Positions 1 to 6,442 of a stretch of 11,259 nt of DNA are shown piece after piece. The position numbers and the translations under genes were made by a program. The notes beneath the pieces are model-generated. The model had not been told where the DNA came from, searched no databases, and saw only the letters and a list, made by a program, of their open reading frames with translations. Origin of the DNA: Methanosarcina sp. UBA402 (GTDB taxonomy: Archaea > Halobacteriota > Methanosarcinia > Methanosarcinales > Methanosarcinaceae); the NCBI GenBank assembly GCA_002509325.1, contig DADO01000057.1:1-11259 (forward strand), written 5' to 3'. Every line of letters starts with the position of its first letter. Position 1 is the stretch's first letter.

Positions 1-2
1 AA

Positions 3-65
3 ATTTTGGCCAATTTACATGAAATCGATACCTTGTTCCAGCCTACAATAGAGCCAAATATTTGA
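3..65 (+). CDS. Possible 3' end of an upstream gene (partial)
   Basis: A reading frame open from the window edge runs for 20 codons and ends in TGA at 63-65. Its translation ends in TLFQPTIEPNI, which reads like ordinary protein, but 20 codons without a stop can easily arise by chance. A second frame (1-51) is also open to the edge. I recognise no family. This may be the tail of a gene lying to the left, or nothing. Confidence 0.2.
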   Translation: MLANLHEIDTLFQPTIEPNI

Positions 66-395
66 CAACTGTTGTGGAGATGGAGGCAATTTATCACGAT
101 TCTTCACTTAACCGAAGACGCATGTGTCGTTATTAAGAATAACTGAAAAATAGCGATATAATTACATCTTATGTTTTTTACATAGTTATCTTACAAATTA
201 TCTTGCAGATTGAGTTCAGGCATCAGTTAAGGTTAAGATTTTGTCAGTAAAGGGTTTTGCCCAATAAATATATTGGACGAATACAATATAACCATTAAAT
301 AAATCCGGTTATCAAACCGACAGAATCAGAATGAGATTTATCTACTTCTTATTTCAAGCAGATTTTATTGCATCGGGGGAAATGGAGGAAAAAAT
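66..395. promoter_or_regulatory. AT-rich spacer and probable fprA promoter region
   Basis: No gene is visible here. TATA-like AT stretches occur at about 263-274 and 292-303. Two perfect inverted repeats sit in the last 140 bases before fprA: CCAATA/TATTGG with a 4-nt spacer at 261-276, and CGGTT/AACCG with a 4-nt spacer at 306-319. A shorter palindrome, ACAACTGTTGT, lies at 65-75. The first repeat overlaps a TATA candidate and the second lies just downstream of another, as expected of operators, but no regulator can be assigned from sequence. The start codon is preceded by GGAGG at 384-388, a strong Shine-Dalgarno site. Confidence 0.4.
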
Positions 396-1577
396 ATGGA
401 GATTTACAATATTCCTGAAATTGCCAGAAATGTATTCTGGGTTGGGGTAAAAGACTGGAATCGCAGAATGTTTGATGCTTTGATTCCTCTGCCTCAGGGG
501 ACAAGCTATAACGCTTACCTTGTGAAAGGAGAGGAAAAAACAGCCCTTATAGATACCGTAAATCCTGGTTTCGAAAAGGAGTTCGAAGAGAAAATAAATC
601 TAGTTTCCAGCCTGGAAAAGCTGGACTACCTGATAATGAATCATGCTGAACCCGACCATGCCAGTGCAATTCGTTATATTATGGATAGGGCTCCTGGCTC
701 GGTGCTTGTTACGACAGAGAGAGGGGTGAAAATGGCAAGCCTTTACCACGAACTGCCCGAGAGCCGGATTAAAGTGGTTGCTGAAGGCGATACTCTTGAT
801 TTGGGAGGTAAAACTCTACGCTTCATCGAAGCTCCCTGGCTTCACTGGCCTGAAACCATGTTCACATATTTGCCTGAAGACAGAGTACTTTTCCCGTGTG
901 ATTTCTTCGGGGCTCACACAGCCCAGGGCGTTTATGATGAAGATCTGGAAGACCTTATTCCTCATGCAAAACGTTATTACGGGGAAATCATGATGCCTTT
1001 TGGGAAAATGGGGGCAAAGGCTCTTGAAAAAATAAAGGATCTTGACATCGAGATCCTTGCCCCAAGTCATGGACCTGTTTATAAAAATCCTAAGCGGATC
1101 CTTGAGCCCTATGCGAAATGGACTGCAGGGAAGACCGAAAATAAAGCCCTTATTGTCTATGTGAGTATGTGGGGTTCCACAGAGCTTATGGTCAGGACAA
1201 TTGCCGAAACCTTGTTGAAAGAAGGCATAGATATCAGAATGTACGATCTTGAAGTCTCAGATATTGGAGATGTAGCAAGGGAACTGGTTGATTCTCGTGC
1301 AGTTATCCTTGGAGCTCCTACTGTCCTTGCAGGCATGCACCCTCTTGCTGCTTACGGCACATTCCTGGTAAAAGCACTTAATCCGCCTGCAAAGTATGGG
1401 GTTATACTTGGATCCTTTGGCTGGGGCGGAGGAGCTCTAAAGCAGGCAGGAGAAATTCTGATTCCTTCGAAGATGGAAGTTGTGGGAACGCTTCAGGTAA
1501 AGGGCAAACCCAGAGACGAAGATTTAAAAAAGGTAGAGGAGATCGGCAGGGAGCTTGCCCAAAAAATGAAAACATAA
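396..1577 (+). CDS. fprA: FprA flavodiiron protein, probable F420H2 oxidase
   Basis: A cytoplasmic A-type flavodiiron protein of 393 residues, the usual length for the family. The N-terminal metallo-beta-lactamase-like domain (about 1-245) carries the complete set of di-iron ligands: H83, E85, D87 and H88 in HAEPDHA, then H150, D169 and H225. The C-terminal flavodoxin domain (about 249-393) has the FMN loop SMWGSTEL (256-263) and the isoalloxazine-side segments APTVLAGMHP (307-316) and GSFGWGGGA (339-347). In methanogens FprA reduces O2 to water with electrons from coenzyme F420H2, so a role in oxygen detoxification is inferred; NO reduction is the alternative for this family. The ATG is supported by GGAGG with a 7-nt spacing. 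A hairpin plus T-run just after the stop suggests a single-gene transcript. No rubredoxin domain is fused at the C terminus, as expected of F420-linked members. Confidence 0.93.
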   Translation: MEIYNIPEIARNVFWVGVKDWNRRMFDALIPLPQGTSYNAYLVKGEEKTALIDTVNPGFEKEFEEKINLVSSLEKLDYLIMNHAEPDHASAIRYIMDRAPGSVLVTTERGVKMASLYHELPESRIKVVAEGDTLDLGGKTLRFIEAPWLHWPETMFTYLPEDRVLFPCDFFGAHTAQGVYDEDLEDLIPHAKRYYGEIMMPFGKMGAKALEKIKDLDIEILAPSHGPVYKNPKRILEPYAKWTAGKTENKALIVYVSMWGSTELMVRTIAETLLKEGIDIRMYDLEVSDIGDVARELVDSRAVILGAPTVLAGMHPLAAYGTFLVKALNPPAKYGVILGSFGWGGGALKQAGEILIPSKMEVVGTLQVKGKPRDEDLKKVEEIGRELAQKMKT

Positions 1578-1626
1578 CCTAAAAACACAACCTAAAGTCT
1601 CTATGTTTGGACCTACAATTCTGTTT

Positions 1627-1649
1627 AAGCCTGCGTGTAAGGCTTTTTT
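1627..1649 (+). terminator. Hairpin terminator after fprA
   Basis: AAGCCT (1627-1632) pairs with AGGCTT (1640-1645) across a 7-nt loop and runs directly into a six-T tract (1644-1649). It lies 50 nt past the fprA stop codon. T-tracts are the usual archaeal termination signal; the stem is short but perfect. Confidence 0.6.
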
Positions 1650-1710
1650 CAACCCGGCTAGATCCGGTTAATTTTATCTGGGAGACCTTACCTTGCCTTT
1701 TTCCAGTAAT

Positions 1711-1744
1711 ATATGTGAAGCTCGTAAATATATGGAGCTCATAA
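1711..1744. repeat. 17-bp degenerate tandem duplication
   Basis: Two adjacent 17-bp units (1711-1727 and 1728-1744) match at 14 of 17 positions. Each carries an AGCTC core within an AT-rich sequence resembling a TATA element. It lies in the 346-bp spacer between fprA and the permease gene. Confidence 0.6.
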
Positions 1745-1837
1745 AGGGAAAAATTTCAAAAATATTATAAAAAGGTAGCTTGAGAACGGATTATAGATAT
1801 TTGCTCATGGCTTTTCAGGAAATATTCATATTAATTC

Positions 1838-1877
1838 CTGAGAACTGATTTTAAGGTCTGAGAACTGATTTTAAGAT
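1838..1877. repeat. 20-bp tandem duplication upstream of the permease gene
   Basis: CTGAGAACTGATTTTAAG occurs perfectly at 1838-1855 and again at 1858-1875, giving a period of 20 bp. It ends about 50 bp before the permease start, where it could affect promoter spacing or bind a protein at two sites. Between this repeat and the terminator at 1627 the spacer is AT-rich with TATA-like stretches (for example 1759-1772) and holds no gene. Confidence 0.75.
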
Positions 1878-1923
1878 TACCGTGTTGTCCTGAATTTCAA
1901 GTTTTGGGCGCTGGAATTTTCTT

Positions 1924-3201
1924 ATGAAAGGGGAACCTGAACTAAAAAAGGAACTGAATCTGCTGGAGATTACTCTGGTAGGGATTGGAAATATTCTTGG
2001 AGCCGGAATTTACGTGCTCATGGGAAAAGCTGCAGGGCTTGCAGGCAATATGGTCTGGTTTTCTTTTTTGTTTGCCGGAGCTACTGCTGCACTTTCCGCC
2101 CTCAGCTATATGGAACTTGCTTCCATGTATCCAAGATCAGGTGCAGAGTATGAATTCGTAAAGAGAGCTTTTGGAGAACGTGTTGGCCTATTTGTGGGGC
2201 TACTTGTTGTATATTTTGTGGTAATAACGAGTTCTGCGGTTGCCCTTGGGTTTGGCAGATACTTTAACAATCTTTTCGGAAGTGGATATTTAACAGGGGC
2301 AGTTGGCCTGTTCATTTTTCTGAGCCTTATCATAGTTTATGGGATAAAGGAATCTGCACGGCTGGCTATTCTAATAAGTCTAATAGAAGTTTCCGGGCTT
2401 TTAATTGTTATTTACTCAGGTCTCCCTTATCTCGGAACAGTAAATTATCTTGAATTTCCGGATCTGTCTGGAATATTTGAAGCCTCGACTCTGATTTTTT
2501 TTGCATTTCTTGGTTTTGAAGATATCGTGCGATTATCCCAGGAAACGAAAGAAGCAGAAAAAACAACTCCAAAAGCCCTGCTTATTGCCATATTTTTTAC
2601 GGTTTTCCTGTACATTTGCGTGGCAATATCTGTCGTAAGCGTACTTGACTTTCGGGTTCTCAGAGTATCAGGGGTTCCACTTGCCGATGTTGCGGCTGTT
2701 TCTCTAGGGAATGACGCTTTCACCCTCGTGTCCTGGATTGCCCTTTTTTCCACAATAAATACTGTACTGGTGGTTATGCTCGGAGGGTCAAGGATCGTTT
2801 ACAGCATGGCGCGCTCAGGAGCGCTTCCCAAGAGTCTCTCCCGGGTACACCGCACTTATCATACTCCATGGGTCGCGATTCTAAGTATTACCTGTCTCTC
2901 GATCCTATTTGTCATGTTCAGGGATATTATAATCGTAGCAAGTATTGCTAATCTTATGATTTTTGCTGTCTTTTTTATGGTCAATCTCTCCTTGATAAAG
3001 CTCCGTTATACTGATCCTGAAAGAAATCGTCCATTTAAAGTCCCCTTCAATATTGGCCGTTTTCCCCTGCCACCGTTTTTTGGGATCCTCTCTATTATAT
3101 TTCTTTTTTCTCGATTAAGTTTGGAAGTTATAACTTATGGGCTTGTGCTTGTAGGAACTGGGATACTGATAGTGCTCCTCAGAACCAGAAAGACAGCCTG
3201 A
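1924..3201 (+). CDS. APC-superfamily amino acid permease
   Basis: An integral membrane transporter of 425 residues with about twelve hydrophobic segments (roughly 14-36, 43-63, 87-110, 122-141, 147-165, 187-199, 218-240, 265-285, 315-331, 336-358, 384-398 and 401-418). The first helix carries the substrate-binding glycine signature of the amino acid/polyamine/organocation family, GIGNILGAGIY (20-30). The sixth helix has the typical FFAFLGFED (192-200), followed by a cytoplasmic loop with QETKEAEKTTPKA. It probably imports an amino acid by cation symport; substrate and coupling ion cannot be read from sequence, and a cationic or neutral amino acid is possible. No convincing Shine-Dalgarno site precedes the ATG (only a weak GGA about 8 nt upstream), so the start is less secure than for its neighbours. 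It is transcribed alone and converges with the minus-strand gene downstream. Confidence 0.88.
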   Translation: MKGEPELKKELNLLEITLVGIGNILGAGIYVLMGKAAGLAGNMVWFSFLFAGATAALSALSYMELASMYPRSGAEYEFVKRAFGERVGLFVGLLVVYFVVITSSAVALGFGRYFNNLFGSGYLTGAVGLFIFLSLIIVYGIKESARLAILISLIEVSGLLIVIYSGLPYLGTVNYLEFPDLSGIFEASTLIFFAFLGFEDIVRLSQETKEAEKTTPKALLIAIFFTVFLYICVAISVVSVLDFRVLRVSGVPLADVAAVSLGNDAFTLVSWIALFSTINTVLVVMLGGSRIVYSMARSGALPKSLSRVHRTYHTPWVAILSITCLSILFVMFRDIIIVASIANLMIFAVFFMVNLSLIKLRYTDPERNRPFKVPFNIGRFPLPPFFGILSIIFLFSRLSLEVITYGLVLVGTGILIVLLRTRKTA

Positions 3202-3513
3202 TAGTTAAATTTTAAAAAACGGCTTTGTAGAAAACCTATCTTAGTTAGTTTCAATAGGCTCTGGAATGAATAAGTAAAGATATATCAGGTGATTCAGTCC
3301 AAATAAATGGAAATTCTTCATTTAAGGGGATTTCTCCAGAGCCCAAAAAACATTGAAATCACGGAATATGGAATCCAAACCGATTTAATGAATGTGTATT
3401 CCAGAAAAGCAGAGAAGATAATAAAAGAGAAGGTTAAAAAGAAGATATCTACCTTCTTGCCTGGAAGATTTCTACCTTCTTATCTGTCACGTCATCACGT
3501 CACGTTATCGCTT
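3202..3513. other. Convergent spacer between permease and coiled-coil gene
   Basis: This 312-bp spacer contains no gene I can support. Its right half holds a duplicated 23-bp hairpin element and then a short ACGTCA-rich stretch at 3487-3503 built of overlapping near-repeats. A TATA-like element lies near 3275-3284. A 73-codon plus-strand frame at 3307-3528 runs through the duplicated terminator and into the opposing gene, so it is probably spurious. Confidence 0.5.
3439..3486 (-). terminator. Duplicated hairpin terminator for the minus-strand gene
   Basis: Two adjacent 23-bp copies (3441-3463 and 3464-3486) match at 20 of 23 positions. Each can fold into a GAAG/CTTC hairpin. In the distal copy, read on the minus strand, the stem extends to AAGAAG/CTTCTT (3458-3453 with 3444-3439) and continues into a T-rich run, the form of a terminator. 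It lies 30-75 nt beyond the minus-strand stop codon. The duplication gives two stacked hairpins and could act from either direction. Confidence 0.55.
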
Positions 3514-3858
3514 TCATTTTTTCTTTGAGACCGGGATTTCGATCTTTTCCACCAGTTTCTTTACATCAGCTTTGATTTCTGAAGCAAGTTTTTTTGCACT
3601 GTCTCCGGTTGTATCGACGAGTTTTTCGACCCTGCCAGTAATGCTCTTTACTTCATCTTTTACGTCAATTGATTTTATTTCCTTCGAAAGAGATTTTATT
3701 TCTGAGTTTATACTCTTTGCAAGTTTAGAGGCTTCATTCCCTGTTTTCTTTGTAAGATTATCAATATCGTTCCCAAGCTTTCCAACTTTTTCCTGAATTC
3801 TGGAACTCTTTTTTCCAGTTTCTGTCTCTTTACTTTCGCTTTCCATTGTTTGTACCAT
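3514..3858 (-). CDS. Small Lys/Glu-rich coiled-coil protein, function unknown
   Basis: I do not recognise a named family. The 114-residue product is almost entirely helix-forming and highly charged, with hydrophobic residues spaced as in a coiled coil or an amphipathic apolipoprotein-like helix (about 20-106). It has no cysteine, no membrane segment and no signal peptide. An internal duplication is visible: residues 39-61, starting TGNEASKLAKSI, align with 84-106, starting TGDSAKKLASEI, with 10 of 23 identical. The N terminus (1-19) is Ser/Glu/Thr/Lys-rich and probably disordered; the end is SKKK. AAAGGGG lies 5 nt upstream of the chosen ATG, favouring it over the ATG four codons later. A structural, surface-binding or stress-related (LEA-like or phasin-like) role is possible but is inference only. 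It is monocistronic, with a TATA-like TTTAAATTTAA just upstream. Confidence 0.7.
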   Translation of the reverse strand: MVQTMESESKETETGKKSSRIQEKVGKLGNDIDNLTKKTGNEASKLAKSINSEIKSLSKEIKSIDVKDEVKSITGRVEKLVDTTGDSAKKLASEIKADVKKLVEKIEIPVSKKK

Positions 3859-4208
3859 ATAAACCCCTTTTTAAATTTAATAAAGACAATGAGTTTCTCT
3901 ATTATTCTCTATTAAAGAGAGCTTGTTTTTTAGACATTTATTTATGGACTTTTGGAGTTATAATATTATCTTTGCTGTTAACGCTGGCTTTGGAAAATAT
4001 TTTGTTGCGCAAAAATAAGCTTTGTTACAATACAAGCTTATAAAGTATAAATTAAAATAGTATGCTTGTAAAAAGTAAGGCAGCTTAACTGATTCAAAGA
4101 GTTCATGGGAAACTCTTGCAGGAATGATGTAAGAGCAGGACCAGGAACCATATTCAGGAAAAAATCAGTTTTCTGCGATGGTAAGCCATTGAAGGCTTTA
4201 GAGGAAAT
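3859..4208. promoter_or_regulatory. Divergent promoter region between coiled-coil and DUF373 genes
   Basis: This 350-bp AT-rich spacer serves two divergent genes. Near the minus-strand gene there is a TATA-like stretch (3870-3883) and a 10-bp near-repeat, CTCTATTATT/CTCTATTAAA (3897-3916), ending in a CTCT/AGAG hairpin. Towards the DUF373 gene a 7-bp perfect inverted repeat, TACAAGC (4031-4037) and GCTTGTA (4064-4070), brackets a 26-nt AT-rich segment containing TATAAAGTATAAATTAAAAT, a good TATA-box candidate. The DUF373 start is preceded by GAGGA at 4201-4205. No coding sequence is apparent. Confidence 0.45.
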
Positions 4209-5342
4209 ATGCAGACTTTAGTTATATGCATAGACAGAGATAACGATCTGGGTGAAAAAGCAAAACTCCAAACCCCAATAGTAGGACGGGAAGCAAATGT
4301 TCAGGCTGCTGTCGCACTTGGGATCGCGGATCCGGAGGACTCTGATACCAATACTATTTTTGGCGGGATCAGAATACTTGACGAGTTGCGGGGAAAAGGA
4401 GCCGATGCGGAGATCGTGTCGTTTGCAGGGGATAAAAGCGTTGGAGTGATTTCAGACCAGAAAATCGTCGAACAGCTCGAAACTTTCCTAAATATGAATA
4501 ATGTAGAAAGAGCGATCTTTATTTCGGATGGGGCAGAGGACGAGACTCTTGTGCCTATTGTCCAATCTCGTATAAAGATTGACTCAGTGAAAAGAATAGT
4601 AGTAATGCAGAGCGAAAATTTGGAAAGTACTTATTATATCCTGAAACATGTCTTTAGCGACCCCAAGATCTCCCAGACTTTCTTCGTACCTTTCGGGCTT
4701 GCTTTTCTCATTTATGCGATATTCCTGCTTGCCGGCTATCCCGAAGGCGCAGTCGTGGGAATTTTTGCAGCTGTAGGGCTTTACATGCTGTACAGGGGGT
4801 TTGGGCTGGATGATTTTGTAGCCCTTGAAAAAGAAAAACTCTGGGATGCTTTCCTTGAACAGAGGATGGTTTTCATTAGCTATACCGCTGCCCTTCTTAT
4901 AACCCTTGTAGCAACCGTATACGGAGCTATGGAAGTATGGAAACTTTATTCGGCAGAAGGGGTCTGGTATCACGGAACCCTTACGCTTGTCTCGGTATTC
5001 GTCAATGCCTCAGTCTGGTGGTTTGCAGGAGCCCTGCTACTTGCCAACCTTGGAAAAGTCTTTGATCTAAGGATGGAAGACAAGCCTATTTATAAAAATG
5101 TAGCAATCTCTCTGTTTGTGATTGCAACCGGGCTGCTCTTCTGGGGTGCTAGCACATATATTTTAGCAACAGCTTCCCTTTCTGAAGGCATTACCAATAA
5201 TGCAGCCCTTGCACTCCAGTACTTTGTGTATTCGATCACAGCTGCAATTCTTATCGCCCTCGCAGGCATAAAATACAGCGTATCAAACCAGGCATCTGAA
5301 AACAATGATAAAGGGAATAAAAGAAAGAAAAAACTCGCCTGA
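4209..5342 (+). CDS. DUF373-family membrane protein
   Basis: A 377-residue protein matching the archaeal DUF373 family. The soluble N-terminal domain (about 1-150) shows the family's conserved stretches: CIDRDNDLGEKA (7-18), IVGREAN (24-30), ADPEDSDTN (40-48), SDGAEDE (106-112) and VQSR (118-121). These acidic and polar patches look like an active or metal/nucleotide-binding site, but no function is known to me. The C-terminal half has about six membrane segments (roughly 158-176, 179-197, 221-240, 256-279, 297-320 and 333-353), then a polar tail with KGNKRKKKLA. The N-terminal domain is probably cytoplasmic, judged by the basic C-terminal tail and the even number of helices. The start is supported by GAGGA 4 nt upstream. 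The next gene is 246 bp away across a repeat array, so they probably do not share tight translational coupling. Confidence 0.82.
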   Translation: MQTLVICIDRDNDLGEKAKLQTPIVGREANVQAAVALGIADPEDSDTNTIFGGIRILDELRGKGADAEIVSFAGDKSVGVISDQKIVEQLETFLNMNNVERAIFISDGAEDETLVPIVQSRIKIDSVKRIVVMQSENLESTYYILKHVFSDPKISQTFFVPFGLAFLIYAIFLLAGYPEGAVVGIFAAVGLYMLYRGFGLDDFVALEKEKLWDAFLEQRMVFISYTAALLITLVATVYGAMEVWKLYSAEGVWYHGTLTLVSVFVNASVWWFAGALLLANLGKVFDLRMEDKPIYKNVAISLFVIATGLLFWGASTYILATASLSEGITNNAALALQYFVYSITAAILIALAGIKYSVSNQASENNDKGNKRKKKLA

Positions 5343-5362
5343 CCACAGGGCAGCCTGCCAGG

Positions 5363-5531
5363 GAAACTAAGTCTCAGAAACTAAATCTCAGAAACTAAGT
5401 CTCAGAAACAAATATTCCGAATCTGATTCTTTCCTACCTTGAACTCAGAAACTAAGTCTCAGAAACTAAGTCTCAGAAACTAAGTCTCAGAAACTAAGTC
5501 TCAGAAACTAAGTCTCAGAAACTAAATCTCA
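5363..5531. repeat. 14-bp tandem repeat array, nine full units in two blocks
   Basis: The unit GAAACTAAGTCTCA is repeated head to tail. Block one has three units (5363-5404) plus the first five bases of a fourth. About 40 bp of unrelated sequence follow, then block two has six units (5448-5531) preceded by a partial CTCA. Units are identical except that the second unit of block one and the last unit of block two read AAATC in place of AAGTC. Each unit contains TAA, and 14 is not a multiple of three, so the array is closed in all plus-strand frames and is non-coding. It fills most of the spacer between the DUF373 and phosphorylase genes. It is not a CRISPR: there are no regular spacers. Confidence 0.95.
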
Positions 5532-5588
5532 GCAGGTCCGGCGAAATCAAAATTTGGGGTAATAATAAAAACTACCAGGGAAATAAAA

Positions 5589-6365
5589 ATGGAAAAAGTA
5601 GCTGAAAACGTTGAAATTGCAGTGCTCGGTGGCGTCGGTTTTAATTCATACCTAGAATTCGAAAGCCAGCCAATCCCCACACCTTATGGAGAAGTTATCG
5701 CCTATCTGACTACTATAAGAGGAAAAAGAGTCGCAGTAATCCCCAGACATGCTGGAGAAAACCATGTCCCGCCTCACAGGATTAACTACAGAGCCAATGT
5801 CTGGGCCGTGCAGGCTATAGGGGCAAAGCGTATAATCTCAACGAATTCCTTGGGATCAATGCGAGGGCATAAGGTGGGCAGTTTTGTAGTGCTTGATGAT
5901 TTCATAGACTTCACCCGGAACAGACCTTCTACTTTTTATGATGACAGGACAGTACATGTCGATGTCTCTGAACCTTACTGCCCCGAAATAAGGACAGCCC
6001 TTAAAGGTGCCCTAGAAAAACAGGGACTTTCTTATACCGAAGGAATTTATGCCTGTACAGAAGGCCCGCGTTTTGAGACCAGAGCCGAAATCCGCATGAT
6101 GAGTCAGTTTGCAGATGTCGTGGGCATGACAGGTGTGCCTGAAGTAGTCCTCGCAAAGGAACGAAGCCTCTGCTATGCTTCGCTTGCTATTATCACAAAC
6201 CAGGCCTGTGGAATGACCACACAGAAATTGACAGCCGATGAAGTTACTGAGGTTGTGGGAAAAGCCCAGGATGCAATCTTTGAGATTATTTCAGATACGG
6301 TAGAAAACCTCCCTGAAATTCAAAGCTGCAGGTGCAGGTTTGCAAAGGAAGGAGCCTGCTTATAA
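5589..6365 (+). CDS. mtnP: Methylthioadenosine/methylthioinosine phosphorylase family (probable MTI phosphorylase)
   Basis: A 258-residue cytoplasmic nucleoside phosphorylase of the PNP/MTAP family. Visible signatures are the phosphate-site glycine loop GGVGF (14-18), RHAGENH (53-59), PHRINYRAN (62-70), TNSLGS (85-90), TEGPRFETRAEIRMM (157-171) and GMTGVPEVVLAKE (179-191). It cleaves a purine nucleoside with phosphate to the free base and a sugar 1-phosphate. At the purine site it reads TNQA (203-206): N204 stands where human MTAP has D220 and A206 where it has D222, matching the Asn of 6-oxopurine PNPs. Preference for methylthioinosine over methylthioadenosine is therefore inferred, consistent with the deaminase-first salvage route known in methanogens. 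Oddities are V16 where the family usually has Thr or Ser at the phosphate, and a C-terminal CRC (247-249) plus C257. AGGG lies 8 nt before the ATG. Confidence 0.88.
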   Translation: MEKVAENVEIAVLGGVGFNSYLEFESQPIPTPYGEVIAYLTTIRGKRVAVIPRHAGENHVPPHRINYRANVWAVQAIGAKRIISTNSLGSMRGHKVGSFVVLDDFIDFTRNRPSTFYDDRTVHVDVSEPYCPEIRTALKGALEKQGLSYTEGIYACTEGPRFETRAEIRMMSQFADVVGMTGVPEVVLAKERSLCYASLAIITNQACGMTTQKLTADEVTEVVGKAQDAIFEIISDTVENLPEIQSCRCRFAKEGACL

Positions 6366-6388
6366 TGCCATATGTCAGGTAGGCAGCA

Positions 6389-6442
6389 GGAAGCAACATC
6401 TATGTAAATAGAGCTTCCACTCCAGTTATTTCTTTGTTTTTT
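6389..6442 (+). terminator. Bulged hairpin with GTAA loop, then T-rich tract
   Basis: GGAAGC (6389-6394) pairs with GCTTCC (6413-6418). After a four-base bulge, TCTAT (6399-6403) pairs with ATAGA (6408-6412), leaving a GTAA tetraloop (6404-6407) that fits the stable GNRA class. A T-rich run including six T's follows at about 6427-6442. It lies 24 nt past the phosphorylase stop. A terminator or 3'-end-stabilising structure is the simplest reading. Confidence 0.55.

Noticed and set aside
66..395. MsvR-type TTCG...CGAA boxes upstream of fprA
   Set aside because: I looked for the paired boxes known from other methanogens and saw no convincing pair at the expected spacing.
3307..3528. 73-codon plus-strand frame MEILHLRGFL... 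with a TATA-like element about 27 bp upstream
   Set aside because: It runs through the duplicated terminator hairpins and overlaps the end of the opposing gene; it has no ribosome binding site and its C terminus reads like low-complexity chance sequence. A leaderless transcript is just possible but unsupported.
3846..4043. 65-codon plus-strand frame in the divergent spacer
   Set aside because: It covers the start and promoter of the minus-strand coiled-coil gene, is built from AT-rich DNA and lacks a ribosome site.
4584..4973. 129-codon minus-strand frame within the DUF373 gene
   Set aside because: Antisense to the membrane-helix coding part; its aromatic- and lysine-rich content is what reverse reading of hydrophobic codons gives.
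5363..5531. Possible CRISPR array
   Set aside because: The 14-bp units are directly adjacent with no spacers, and no cas gene is nearby.
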